Below, piece after piece: positions 49,131 through 61,151 of a stretch of 64,000 nt of DNA. Made by a program: the position numbers and the translations under genes. The DNA comes from Bryum argenteum. Its lineage: Eukaryota > Streptophyta > Bryopsida > Bryales > Bryaceae. The first letter of the stretch is position 1; every line of letters begins with the position of its first letter. The stretch is taken from assembly GCA_037043015.1 (NCBI GenBank), contig CM073323.1, positions 16,385,258 through 16,449,257 of the forward strand. The letters are read 5' to 3'. The notes under the pieces are model-generated. The model had not been told where the DNA came from and made no database searches. It worked only from the letters and a program-made list of their open reading frames with translations.

Positions 49131-49671
49131 CTCACTTAGAGCATCACTAATGACTTGATTTTTTCTACAACCAACTATCGAATTCATCTTAGAAATCACG
49201 AGCTCAACATAACTTAGCACACAAGTAGCATCTTCCACGTTGTATTTCTTTCTCTTCACCTCCCAAAACTCAACTGATTTTCTTAAGAAGATGAGTTTTC
49301 CACAGGAAGATATATTGTTGGTCACATATACAAGACAATAAATATTAAAATGGTATGTTGGAGTTACTTAATATGTTTAAACTGTTACTTGATAAACAAT
49401 TGGAACTACTTCTTTTGCTATTACCACCAAATTGAATGCAGGTTCATCAATCTTGAATAGTGACAACCGGCATGCTCAAGTACATTGAGCTTCTCAATAG
49501 ACAAATCCTTGTGTCAAACTATACGAAACATCATGTATTTGTTTATTCCTTCAATTTGGAATAAATACATAACAAATATCAAATATCAAAATTTAATCTT
49601 TAAAGAAAACAAAATTTGAAACTAATAATGAAAAAATATATATTAATTACTCATAAGAATAAGGGAAACTT

Positions 49672-50003
49672 TAACCTATTCAAAGGCCATCGTGAATAAA
49701 GTGCTCGTTCAACCTATGAATTTATGCCGAAGGTCATCATCACACCAATAGCGCGACTACTAACATCTCTTCGCGTGAACACTAAACTAGTTCCTAACTA
49801 GCCACTAGTGCCGTAGCGATATCCAACATGGTAACTCCTCCTCTCCAAAGGGCTTTGAGGTACCGATACAAGAAGGTTCAAGAATCCCTACTACAATCGG
49901 GTGACCTATGGTGGTCAGCACCATGCCAACATGTCGAATAGAATCCAGGACCTTCTCATTAGAAGGAATGAGCTTTAACCACTAAACCAAGCCTTGTGGT
50001 GCC
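49672..50003 (-). mobile_element. tRNA-derived SINE, copy 2
   Basis: Read on the - strand it begins GGCACCACAAGGCTTGGTTT then AGTGGTTAAAGC (A box-like), followed by GGTCCTGGATTCTATTCGAC (B box-like region), GGTACCTCAAAGCCCTTTGG and, near the 3' end, TTATTCACGATGGCCTTTGA. These blocks appear in the same order as in the copy at 14065-14424. Confidence 0.75.
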
Positions 50004-50182
50004 TTTTAATAAATTACTTAACTATGTCACTCCAACAAAGAGTGGATAGGATTTGGTATAAGTCAACCAGCCTCTAATGTCTTTTTCTAACCACATAGGA
50101 TTTGGGATAATTCATTTTATTTTTGCATAACCCTCCAAAATATTGTGAAAATTGCTCTTTCCCATGTTGTAACACAAACTAA

Positions 50183-50244
<62 letters not shown>
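50183..50244. repeat. T13-A49 homopolymer tract
   Basis: Thirteen T are followed at once by forty-nine A. A self-complementary core of 13 bp could form a hairpin. Assembly or sequencing error in the exact length is possible. Confidence 0.8.
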
Positions 50245-50250
<6 letters not shown>

Positions 50251-53200
50251 AAACATGAATTCGAACAATACACAATTTAATTTCTTGTGAAGGCAATATT
50301 TTAATATCTATCAATTAATTTTCAATCCATACAATATTATATGAAACATCCGTACTTGCCTCGGGCCACTTTACACGAGATGCTAAGCCAAGCATGGAGC
50401 CAGTGGAAGGCAAAATTGAATATTGTAATTGGTCCAAAATCTAAAATTGGTTGGAGGGGCCTTATATGGAGATTCACGCCGATTTTTAGTAAACATTTTT
50501 TAATGTTTGGGACACAAAACCTGACACGGCCCGTGCGCCAACAACTGGGAGATACAAGAATAGAAGACCGTTTCATGGTCTACAAGTTGTTTCCAAAAGC
50601 ACTTATAAAAATATTCTTTTTGTTAAAAAACTTTTTCTCCAACAAACAAACACCGCTAGGTGGTGCCTTAATCTAGACAGTCACTATTCCTCTTCTTTTC
50701 TTTCACTATCATTCTCTGCCAAATGTTCATTTTTTTGTTTCTCTTCTCGCTTGAACGTTTTTTTGCACTCTCTTGTTTTTTGCTAGATTTTGTGAGATAG
50801 AATGGAGAGTTCATCTTCTCAAATCTCATGATGAAGTAAGAAGAAATACGATGCCTCGCACAAGGCTTATAGTTTAAAATTGCACGCATTTCAGTTGTTT
50901 ACTTGTTTATCACAACAAAACCCTAGAAATTCAGATATTATAGAGTTCTTTACGATGTCAATAGGTGGTACTCTATCTCTTTTTACGAGGTTTTAGCACA
51001 CTCTCAAAGAGGAGTTTTGTGCAGATTGAAGAAGGCGACGATTGAGAGATCATTGCTTAAATTCTCTCTGGAAGAAGATCGTTTCGAAAAAAACAACACT
51101 TTCAAAGAAGGTTTTGAAGAAAGAAGAAGATGAGGAGGAAAGTAATCATTAGGAAGACAATTATGTACTTCAAATGAGTGCCTCGTGTGAGGAATTGAGT
51201 CGGAATTCGTGAAGAATGCAAAAAACAAGATAATCAGCTCATATATGATAATTTCATGCTCATGTTTATTCATATCAAAAAAAAATTTTAAAAAATGATA
51301 GATTCAGATTGGGCGTTTTGAAGGCGTTGACTTTTGCAGCTTGCCCATGGGTCCATCGTCACCCTTTATTCTTCCAATTAGAAAGTTAGAAAAATCGTGA
51401 AGACCGTAGTAGAAATAGCATGAAAAAAACAAACAAACCTCCTACCTCGCGCGAATGTGGCAAGGTCTTGGCCACCCATGCTTTGGTGGATGTGAACCAA
51501 AAGAAATGCTTCAATCTCCACATGGGTTCACGCTCATGCGAATTGTTTACTTTAGGCTTTAGTCCAAATATTCATATTCTAATTTCCTAAGTTGGGACAT
51601 TTAACCCAATTCTTCCGGTTCCCGGAAAATGTATGTCTCGGATGGAATTTTGTCTAAATGTCCGGCGTTAATCTAGTTTATTCTAATTTAATAATATTCA
51701 TGAGTGCCAAAGTATTATGGCGTGTTTTCAGACATGTTTTATGTCCTATTATTATTCATAAATTAGCAATTATACGTGAGAGTGCTGAAAGGCGTGCTTA
51801 TTAATAATCAAGGAACTTAATGGAATTTTGCGGATGAATTTTGTCGGATGAACACAGATTCATCCGGTGAAACGGATGAATCTTGTACTCTATCCAACTA
51901 GGCGGAATTGGGTGAGGGAAAGGAGAGTGAGTTAGGTTTTGAGTGTTGTATGTTTTTTGGAGAAGAGTGTATGCATAGTTGAAATTTATAATTGTTTTGG
52001 GTCATGTTATTGGTGGGTATGTTTTGGTGTGTGTGTCGATTTTTGAAAGAAGGCTAGATGGAAGTTTTTTGGGGGTATAGATTAGGGAGTTAGGAAGTTT
52101 TTCGAAAGAGGGGTTGAAGGTCGTTGTCGAAGTTTGAAGGTCATTGTCGAAATTTGAAGGTCGTTGTTGAGGTTTGAAGGTCGTTGTTGAAATTTGAAGG
52201 GAACTGACCGAGGTCGCGACACGTTTCGGAGGGCAGCAGTGGATAGCCAACTTTGAATAGCGGGATTTGGAAATCTACACCGAATTAGGATGCGTGCGTT
52301 ATAGATCCGGAACCGTTGTCGGGTTTTCTTTCTAACGAAACTAGGCTCAATCTCATCGGATCAGAGACGGAGGGTTGGTGGCCGATCAAGTGGAGGTAGG
52401 TGTGCTGCGGTGGCAGAATTGAAGACCAACTCTGAGGCAACATAGCCCACGTTCTAGGAGCAACCAGAAAACAAGCCTTCGGATCTAGGAGCGTTTCCAA
52501 GTAGTCTTTCCAAAAAGACTAAACTCGACCTCATCGGATCAAAGACGAGGGACTGCGGGCCTTTTCTGTGGCCAAAGGTCTAATAGCGGCGGAACCATCA
52601 AGGAGGGAGATCTCCTCTTCATTCTTTCCTACCTCTTTGTGATTGTGTTCATTCGATTCGGTGTTTTGGAAACGTAGTAGTATAGATTGGAACCTATTAT
52701 GACAAGAGCAATTGGCCAAAAACATGTGTGTTTGATTTAGTTCATTTTGCTTATATTTCGTTTGTATAATTGCATGTCGTGTATGGTTGTGCATGTTTTT
52801 GCTTGGTTGATTGCTGAATTGCATCTTTAAGAGTAAGGAATATGGATTAAGTACGGAAGCGCAATCCGAATCACCCCGGTTCTTAGAGTAATTTATTGCA
52901 TGGTTGGGTTAGCATTTTTGGGTTTTCAGCGGAACGCGGAAGCGCTGCACGATTTGATTCTTGTGGTTGCAATTAGGTGGAATTGTGTTATTATATGAGA
53001 GAGTTGTGTGTCCATTGCTTGGAAGATTATATTGGTTCACCCCCCCACGGCCCAACTTGTAAGCTAGAACCGGACAACCATAATTTAGCCTCACAATGGA
53101 CCTCTCCACCAAGAGTTAAGAGTTAAGACCTTTATTTGTAGAGAATGTTTAGTTGTAATTTGTTATCTACCTAGAATTTGAGGATCAAAATAACCTCCAA

Positions 53201-53349
53201 TAAATGCAATGACCTTAATTTCGACACATTCTGTAACCTTACATGTGACTATTACCCAATCTATGATGTTGAAATTTTTGAACAATGTGTTGTTTTGGCC
53301 TAATTTTAATCAATTTTGGTCTTGTGTTAATTTTGCAGTCTTATGTTAT
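50245..53349. other. gene-free region with a minisatellite
   Basis: No recognised gene. Several frames of 60-110 residues have no family resemblance. The segment CTCATCGGATCA-AGACG-AGGG appears twice (about 52350 and 52531), pointing to a local duplication. A 20-bp repeat lies at 52112-52200. Confidence 0.4.
52112..52200. repeat. 20-bp minisatellite, about 4.5 units
   Basis: Units of the type TTTGAAGGTCGTTGTCGAAG repeat with single-base variants (GTCATTGTC, GTTGTTGAGG). Confidence 0.85.
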
Positions 53350-53960
53350 AGGTGTTAATAGATGGTTCAAATTGCACACTTGCATGTTCGCGATCATCCT
53401 GGAATAAACCGACCAGGTGTTGCGGACAACAACTTAATGAAAAGACTCAACACCAGATTAAGAGGAGACTTTGAAAAGAGACCATGATAGAGTAGAAGTG
53501 AGAAGATTTCTTACACAAGATTCATGATGATACTCAAAGTTCGACAAGAGAGAGTAATATTGATAACTACAAAAATAGGTACAATTGGTATTGAAGAGAG
53601 TGAGGAACGACATGCTCCGGCTCTCTATATATACTAGCTTAGACGAAGCTTCCGGAATAATGTCCTGGAAGCCGCCATCAGACCTTCCGGAGGCTTGGAC
53701 AACTTCCGAATTCTAGGAACGTAAAGGAGAAGTTTTTGAAATCCAAGAGACTTCTATGATAAGACCCTGGAAGCAACCATGGGATCTTTCGGAAACTTAA
53801 GGGGCTTCTTGAATTTAGGGTGGTGAAGCAAAAGCTTTCTGAATCCACTAGGAACTTTTAGCATATAATGAAAAGTTCTAGAATCTTCCAGAAACTTAGG
53901 GTCACAAACTATACTAAATAAACATACTCTAGAAAGTTCTTCCAACACAAGTGAATCACG
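53350..53960 (-). mobile_element. possible solo LTR (- strand)
   Basis: Read on the - strand the segment has an LTR-like layout. An upstream part is rich in TTC/GAA palindromes (TTCTAGAA, TTCCGGAA, CTTCCAG). Then comes a TATA box (TATATATAGAGAGCCGGA, 53618-53635) and a pyrimidine-rich leader containing ACTCTCTCTTG. TGTTGG near 53947 could be the 5' end. No matching CA end with a 5-bp target duplication and no coding region next to it were found, so boundaries are uncertain. Confidence 0.4.
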
Positions 53961-54808
53961 ATTCACTCATAGATGCGGATGGCACGCGGTATGACGCATT
54001 TATGACAGCGAAAGTATGCAAATATTAGTTTGATATTTTATTGAAGGAATATCGACATGACAAGATTGCAATAGAATTTCCAGATCAGATCGTGAAGAAA
54101 GGAAGTTCTATGATGCTTTTGATCAATGGTGGCATCAAACCGGTACTATTTTAAAGCAAGTTACGTGAATAGCTAACAATATGTCATTTCAAGTTTTACA
54201 AAATAGTTGTGAGTGATAAAAATATATATTTCAAGCAAGTGATTATATATCTTCTAAAAAACAAGCTAAGAAAAATTTGTCAGACCAAACCCTTGGTATA
54301 TTTATTCAAATGGTAAAAATGGTTATAAGAATTTTGAGAAAATAAATGCATTGTTAGAGAAAGTAGAAAGACAAATGGACCGCCAATTGATAAGCTCTAG
54401 ATTCTACTCTTTCTCAATGTCCATGCTAGAAAAGAGAATTTTATTTTCTTTCAGAAAATGTGCTTACCAAAACTTTGTGGCCATAAGCTCATGTGTTTGA
54501 ATTGTTTGGATCAATAAATTCCTATCTCATCCTTCTTTGTCCAACTTTATCTCTTGTACCTATGTGTTGTCAACTCCTTGAAAGTTATAATTGTTGGCAT
54601 TATTTGCCGTTTGTTTTATTTTTTCTATTGATATGCCTATCTCATCCTAATAAAAGAATCGCCTCATCCCCCGTGCACCTTCTACCGCTATGTTGAAAAT
54701 GTCAACTTTCTCAAATTTTCCCATCACGAGGGTGCTCTCTCTCTCTTCATCTTTTTACTTTTCTTTGCCCAAGTATCGTCAAACACATCCTTGTAAATGG
54801 TACACAAC

Positions 54809-55301
54809 TTACGAAAACATATGCAAAGAGGTTAGCAAAGAGGAAATATGCCTCCAAAGCGTGTCTATCTTTTGCAAAAGGATTCTTCAACTCTCTTTTA
54901 AAATCCAAAATGCCCTCTCCACGGCTATCCTAATCGAGGATTGAATAAAATTTGAATGAGTCTTGGCTCTTGGCAAATCGTCTTTACTTTTCCTAGTAAG
55001 GAGAATAGAACTACAACCCTATGGGATAAGCAACATCACCTACAACTTTGTAAGGTGCTAATTGTTCACTTATGATTTTCTTCCCAATATGTGAATTTTG
55101 GAACAAAGTTTAATTTTGACATCTACAGACCCACCCCGAATCATAATTCCAAAATCGACATTTAGCATCCACTACACCTCGGGATAACGTGGAATAAATA
55201 TCCATTTTACAATAATAAGAAGTAAGGTGTAAAGGAGGGTCTAATATAGGAATAAGGCTACTATCTACAACCCCTATTACATAAGAAAGGCCCCTTAATT
55301 C
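54809..55301 (-). pseudogene. PIF/Harbinger (HARBI1-like) transposase, catalytic part
   Basis: On the - strand from 55301: ELRGLSYVIGVVDSSLIPI (first catalytic Asp region), YYCKMDIYSTLSRGVVDAK then CRFWNYDSGW (second Asp region), LAPYKVVGDVAYPIG (the GDxAYP motif) and, in another frame, IRIAVERAFWILKES (the IxVERAFGxLK motif with the third acidic residue). Stops and frame changes show it is dead. It is the missing second half of the fragment at 57187-57830. Confidence 0.7.
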
Positions 55302-55325
55302 GTCTTTTTTTTGCGGCTATTCTCC

Positions 55326-56261
55326 TTAACCCCTAAAGATCCACGGCCATCAAAGTGGAGGTTTCCTAGTTCGGGCAACCTAGATGAAGGGGTTAAAAGT
55401 AATATCTTTTCTAAATTTTTTACTGGGTGCTCCTTACACCGCAAAGTGCATGAAGTAAAATTTTCAAATCCAAATTCCAATTTTAGAACCTTCATCTACA
55501 AATTTTAGGTTTGATGTCCAAAAAGGGCAGTTTAAATTTAGTTTTTTTTTCAATTTTTTTTTTGGAAATATGTTCATGAACAAATCACTACTTGAGTTCC
55601 AAAGTGACCCAAGTCAAAAAGTTTGTCAATTTCACAAGGGCAGCCCTCCAAAATTACAAAAACAATCTTCACAATTTCTAGTAATTTCTGAATTAACTCT
55701 TACAAAATTTGTCAAAATTTAAGGTTTTGGAATTTTCCCAATTTTTCTTTTCTCAAATTTCACAAACTCATAAACGCACCTACTTGCCGTTGGGATCTTT
55801 AATTAAGCCAAATATATCTAATGAAATGCATGTTTTACTATATCATTGTTTTTAGACCTTCTTTTACGAAATAATTTGCATGAAGGTCACAAAAATGGAA
55901 TGAGTTTCCAAAAAATTTCATGAGCGTACCCAACTTGATTTCCCATATGAAAAAAAATATGGGAATTATGTTTGGGGTAACAATTTTCAATTTTCTCTTT
56001 GCTCCATGGAAACAATGTCTCACAAGCAAGCCCGAAAAAACTTTTTCACCAACTTTAAATGTTATGATCTCACAAATGATAAAGATCCAACAATTAAAAA
56101 TTCACATGGTAGTAGGGATAGTAGGTAGGTTTGAGATCTTACGGTTGAAAGTACAGATAAACAATAAAATTTTTGACCATGTCTCAATTTGAACAAGGTG
56201 GTAGAAAATTGCAGTTTTTGGTTTTGGAAGTCCAAAAAACGCTTCGATTTTTAGGGGTTAA
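55326..56261 (+). mobile_element. TTAA-bounded element, family A copy 2
   Basis: It starts TTAACCCCTAAAGATCC and ends CGATTTTTAGGGGTTAA. It is in the same orientation as copy 1 (2681-3614) and follows it along the full length (GGGTGCTCC, ACCTTCATCTA, AATTTTAGGTTT, GGGCAGTTTAAA, GTTTTTAGACCTTCTTT), but with many substitutions. It shares its right-hand TTAA with copy 3. Confidence 0.78.
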
Positions 56262-57152
56262 CCCCTAAAAATCGAGGGGTTTCCTCGACCTCCAGAACCA
56301 AAAACTGCCATTTTTCACCTTCGTTGGGAAATGGGGAAATGGAGAAACTTTTTTTTCTGGTTTTAGACTTTGAACCGTAAGATCTTGTACCTAACTTGTA
56401 TACAAAGGACTGGTCAAAATTTCAACCGTTGGATGTTTGTCATTTGTGAGATCATAACAATCAAAGTTTGACCAACACTTTTTTTTGCCGCTTCGTGAGA
56501 GGCATTGTCTAAATGGTGCCAAGGGCAACTTGATGATTGTTATTCCAAATATTTTTCCCTTATTTTTTTTCATGTAGGTAATCAAGTTGGGTATGCTCAT
56601 GCAAAATTTTAGAGACCAATTCCACATTTTGACCTTAATGTAAAATATTTTATGAAAGAAGGTCTAAAAACAACCATATAGTAAAACAAGCACCACGTAT
56701 GATATATTTAGTTTGAGAAAAATCTCGACGGTGAGAAGGTGCATTTATGATAATGTGAATTTTGAAGAAAAAAAATCTTGGAAAAAATCCAAAATCTCGA
56801 ATTTTGGCAATTTTTGAAAGAAAAAATTGTAAAATTACTAGAAATTGTGAAGATTGTTTTTGAAAGTTTTGGAGGCTGCCCTTGTAAAATTGGTAAACTT
56901 TTTGACTTCGGATACTTTGGAATTTGAATAAAAAAAATAATTTTAAACTGCCCGTTTAGGACTTGAAACCTAAAATTTCTAGATGAAGGTTATAAAATTA
57001 AAATTTGACTTTGAAAATTTTACCACATACACATTACTGTATGGGGAGCACCCAATAAAAATCTTAGGCAAAAATATCAATTTAAATGCTTAAAATGAGC
57101 TGCCCGAAATCTCAGAAAACCGAATCGGTTTTCCTGGATTTTTAGGGGTTAA
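56258..57152 (-). mobile_element. TTAA-bounded element, family A copy 3
   Basis: It is the reverse complement of copy 1 with high identity over nearly its whole length (for example CTCGACCTCCAGAACCAAAA and CCAAGGGCAACTTGATGATT on the + strand). It ends in TTAA at both sides: 56258-56261, shared with copy 2, and 57149-57152. Confidence 0.82.
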
Positions 57153-57186
57153 TGTACATTTAGTTTGTTTTCAATAATAATGATTT

Positions 57187-57830
57187 TTAATGTTTTTCAA
57201 GCGCCACGCAAAATTTGTCAACAATAATAGAAGCCGTACTCTCATGAATCCTATAAATTTCAACACATTTCCGCAAAGGATTTCCACTACAAAGCGTACA
57301 AAGAGAAAGAACATCTCGGGCTTCAAGAGAAATGACACATCTCATGTTCATATCTACAGGATATAATAAAGGAGCCAAAACACCATACAAGTACTCAAAG
57401 GTTTCGTGAAGTAACCTTGTATGTTGTCGGAACAAATGTGAGGTGTAGCTCCAAACAATTGGTTCTCTAAAAAATAGTTGTCATATTCGCAACCAAGTAC
57501 TTTGTGCCACCCTTGAAACGCCACCCCCTTCCACCATGATGACATACATTTTAGTCATGGCACTATAATGTTGAGTGAAGGCAATTGTTGCAAAATTGCA
57601 ACCATGGAAAAAACATGCCTTACGGCCATGAAGAAAACAAGGGCAATTAACACATTATGCCTCCTCTCATCCATCTTTACCAAAATTAAAGGGAAATTTG
57701 AAGATAGGTTGATTTTGTCAAAAAAAAAAATCCTCTTCTGGCCTTTATAAACGGCCCCAAGGGCTTTACACTTGCCTAGATAGAGGCTGTCGGAACGACT
57801 TGAATTCGAGTGCAGCACTTTGGTGTTGAA
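57187..57830 (-). pseudogene. PIF/Harbinger transposase, N-terminal part
   Basis: On the - strand, MDERRHNVLIALVFFMAV is followed, with a frame change, by FLENQLFGATPHICSDNI and then the helical block TFEYLYGVLAPLLYPVDMNM, RCVISLEARDVLSLCTLCSG and CVEIYRIHESTASIIVDKFC. This matches the pattern of HARBI1/ALP1-like proteins (STFxxL, a mRxxIs line, gvgkSTv..iv..f). The coding sequence stops about 35 bp before copy 3 of the TTAA element. Confidence 0.65.
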
Positions 57831-59689
57831 TCTCTTTAGTATTTATCTAAAACATTTATACTGACTTAGACTATACAAGTGGTCAAAACCACTTGTATTC
57901 AAATATCCAATACTTGTATCTATTTACCTTTGTAAAGTGTCCTCGGGACAAGACGAGAATTTTGTATACAAATCATTATCTTATCAAACAATGTTTTCAA
58001 CAACCAATAGTTGAGTCAAGAAGTTGGGTTAATTTCTATTCTTACAAAAATTTCATAGATGAGTGAATATGGCTTTTGCAAATTGTATTTGGCTTGAAGG
58101 TTATTCTATGGGATGTAAGAAGGTGAATACCACTTGAAGCACTTGAATGGTTTGAAATGTGAGAGCTCAAAGTTGAAGACCCATGAGAGTTGGTCATGCC
58201 TTTTGTAGGACTATTCACTACCAAAATTTGATATCTCAAAAAACCTTTGACCCAATTAAAGATGTAAGCGGCTATCGTCCCCCTATATGCCCTATTTGGT
58301 ATTCCCAAAGCCTCGTCCTCATATGTGAAATACCTCATTGACTTGGTTTGGAATTACACACCATACTTCAACTATCTATATATATAAAAGAACTCGATTA
58401 CCTGCTAGTGATCCTTTGCAAGTTGCTCGACCTGATGCAACTGGTTTTCTCTGTTTGCCCTTGATGATCCTTCCCGGTAGTAGGGTGGTTTGCCCATGAG
58501 AGTATACACGTTATGAAGAGTTTTAAAGATTTTGAAGGATTTCCGTAGGTGGTACTTGATTGTTATTAAGAATTTATTAAATCTCATTAACATAACAAGA
58601 GTCGAAGGGACAAGGAATGTGGAACATGTAAAATGGAGCAAAGTAAGGAGTAAAGAGGAGATCAACGGAACATGGAACAAGAACTAGGAATTGGGCACGG
58701 AGAATGGGAACAAAAACAAATAATGAGAACCACATGTCAATGTATGATAGGAACTTGGAACAAATTATGGAAATCGGGAACAAGTGATGAAACCAAGAAG
58801 GGAAATTGGGGGATGGCCGGATGGGGGAGCCAGAATCGGGAACAAAGGATGGAAACCACGAATGGGAAATTAGAGGTTGGGAGTGATTAGTAAAGAAGGA
58901 CATGCTATAAATCTTAAAAAGTAGGAAGACCATTTACGAGGGAACTGAGGATAGGGTGTAGTTTTTGAAGAGCACCAAATAAAGTGCTTACCCATGGGAC
59001 AAGGGGAAATTACTCACTAATTAATTGAATACTATTTTATTTTATTTTATTTTTGTCCAAAAGACATCGGTATATAGAAATCCTAACCTATATCCTTTGG
59101 ACTAGGACATCAAAAGGGCCTATCAATTCTTTTTTTTAAACACGTCAAAAACTAAAAATTTAAACTCAGGTATAAAAAGAAATACGTAGTTGGAGGATCC
59201 TCAATAGGGTATAATTATTTTTTATACCTAGGTCTGAATTTTTTACATGTTTTCATAAATTTTGATCTTACCTTTTTGATGTCCGTGTCCGGAGAACACG
59301 GGTTAGGACTTGTTTGATTAGAATATTAATTATTAGTTATAAAATAATATTTTAATTCAAACTGTAACTGCACTTCAATATATTTATTTTTATATATTAT
59401 TTATATAAACATAAGTTATCTTGGTTTTAAAATTATATCACGATGTATCTTCTCTTGCTCCTCTTCATCCTCTATAAAATGCTCATCATTCTCCTCTTCG
59501 CATACTCCATATTCATTTATTTTATTTTCGATTTTCCCTTTAACTCTTCCAACGAACGCTTTGAATCTTTGTGAATTCGTCTGCAAGTCCAAAAAACTTG
59601 TCCTAGCGCCCAACGCACTTCCTCCTTGGTGTGATGCACTTTCTCTAGCACTTGCTTGCACTTACACCTACGCACTTTTTCTTTGAATA
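57831..59689. other. gene-free region with degenerate purine-rich repeat
   Basis: Between about 58605 and 58880 the motif GGAACAA/GGAAATT recurs irregularly (GGGAACAA, TGGAACAAG, GGAACATGG). No gene is supported. A Glu-rich - strand frame at 59661-59416 is unassigned. Confidence 0.4.
59145..59252. repeat. imperfect inverted repeat, possible small MITE
   Basis: AAAAATTTAAACTCAGGTATAAAAA on the left roughly mirrors TTTTTTATACCTAGGTCTGAATTTTTT on the right, with about 40 bp between. No target duplication was seen. Confidence 0.4.
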
Positions 59690-59900
59690 AGATATAATAA
59701 ACATGATGCTTGCTTTTCCGAATCATTGTTTTTATACCTTTTTTCTAAAAAATATAAATTGCGTGAAGGTTCAAAAAGCAAAATGAGTCTTTAAAATTTT
59801 GCATGGGCATTTTGAACTTAGTTATTTACATGGAAAAAAAATATGGGCCAACAATCATCAAATCTTCTTTTGCTCAAAGTACACTGGGTGTTCCGAACGA
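59690..59900 (+). mobile_element. diverged fragment related to family A TTAA elements
   Basis: The order TTGTTTTTATACCTT, GAAGGTTCAAAAAGCAAAAT, TTTAAAATTTTGCATGGGCA and ACAATCATCAAAT follows copy 1 at about 3190-3345, with many changes. The ends are lost. Confidence 0.55.
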
Positions 59901-60329
59901 TGCTCAAAGTTAGAATCGACCACATTGTGATTGCTTTGCTTAAAAAAACATTTCTTATTTTTGCGAAAACTAAAACTTTGAATTAGTATATCTCAAGATC
60001 CGTATGTTGAAATTTGATAAAAATTGTTGGGTACACTACTACACACACGTAGACACAAGACCCCATGGATTTCTCAAAATCGAATTCAAAAAATATCTGT
60101 TCACAGATTTGAGATACGCCCGTCCGCTCTAGAGCTTCTCATTTTGGGGTGATCCTTCTAAACCCAAGTATTGAGTCATCTAGGGACTATAATCAACCCA
60201 AATATGTAGAAATTCTGAATTATGATTAAATCCTAAATTACCATGTTGCAAAACGGTCTAAGTTACAAAATTTGACCTTCCTATCGATTAAGCTCAAAAA
60301 GTCTCAATCTAAACATCATTCAAAAGATT

Positions 60330-60500
60330 CAACTGTAAGATCTCAAAGTTCACATGACATTCTTCTCACATACCAACTCTAAACCATTCATTCTTCCTCA
60401 TTTGTGAGATTACAATGGTCAAAGTTGGCTGAGTTTTTCTCTTGCGGGAACCTCCAAATCCCGTTTCGGGTTTTAAGGAAAGTTAGGAGTTAAGTGTGTA
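60330..60500 (-). mobile_element. fragment related to the 60884-61151 element
   Basis: Read on the - strand: TTAACTCCTAACTTTCC at the end, then CTCAGCCAACTTTGACCATT and GTAATCTCACAAATG. This parallels TTCAGCCAACTTTGACCATT then ATAATCTCAAAATTG in the element at 60884-61151. Confidence 0.45.
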
Positions 60501-60883
60501 GAGCCCGGCAACGTGCTCTCATAAAATATAAAACCCCAAAAGTACTTGAAAGGTAGAAAATCAAATTTGGGCAATAGTGGCTATGCAAATGCCCACCAGC
60601 ATCTGACCTCTTCATGGTGTACAGGTGGCTCAACAAAGACTTTAATTTATTTAATTTTTATTGATCAATGCAGCATTGGCTGGCACTCACACCCCCATGT
60701 TCCAATGGTTTATGGTTCCAGTAAACTGATAATCTTCCAACTTTAAAGTACAATTCTCTTTACTATCAACCTACTCTCTTCACTTTTATTTGGAGCACCC
60801 ACTCTACGTTACGAGAGTCAAGTCGTTCATGGGGTCTAAGGTAAGGTGTCAATAATGGCTCAATCGTAACGTCTATGGCGAAG

Positions 60884-61151
60884 TTAACCCCTAAAAGTCC
60901 AAGAAAGCGGAAATCGCTTTTTGGAATTTCCGCAGGGAGAAAATTCAGCCAACTTTGACCATTATAATCTCAAAATTGGAGAATAATTAACGGTTCAAAT
61001 TTATCATTCGAGAAAAGGGTCAAGTTAACTTCAAAATCCTATGGTTGGATCTTCTAATCAATGCTTAGATTGAGTTTCTTTGCACCTGAAGTAGAAGAAG
61101 GTTCTTTTTGATAATTTAAACAATTTTGTATCAAGGACCTTTAGGGGTTAA
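60884..61151. mobile_element. TTAA-bounded short element, family B
   Basis: It begins TTAACCCCTAAAAGTCC and ends GGACCTTTAGGGGTTAA, inverted repeats of about 17 bp with one mismatch. It is 268 bp and non-coding. Its ends resemble those of family A, while most of the inside differs. Confidence 0.7.

Noticed and set aside
50341..50676. 111-residue + frame
   Set aside because: No recognisable motif, and the opposite strand is equally open. Probably chance or old repeat sequence.
59416..59726. Glu-rich - strand frames
   Set aside because: Low-complexity acidic tail and two overlapping frames without a known domain. They lie in repeat-rich DNA.
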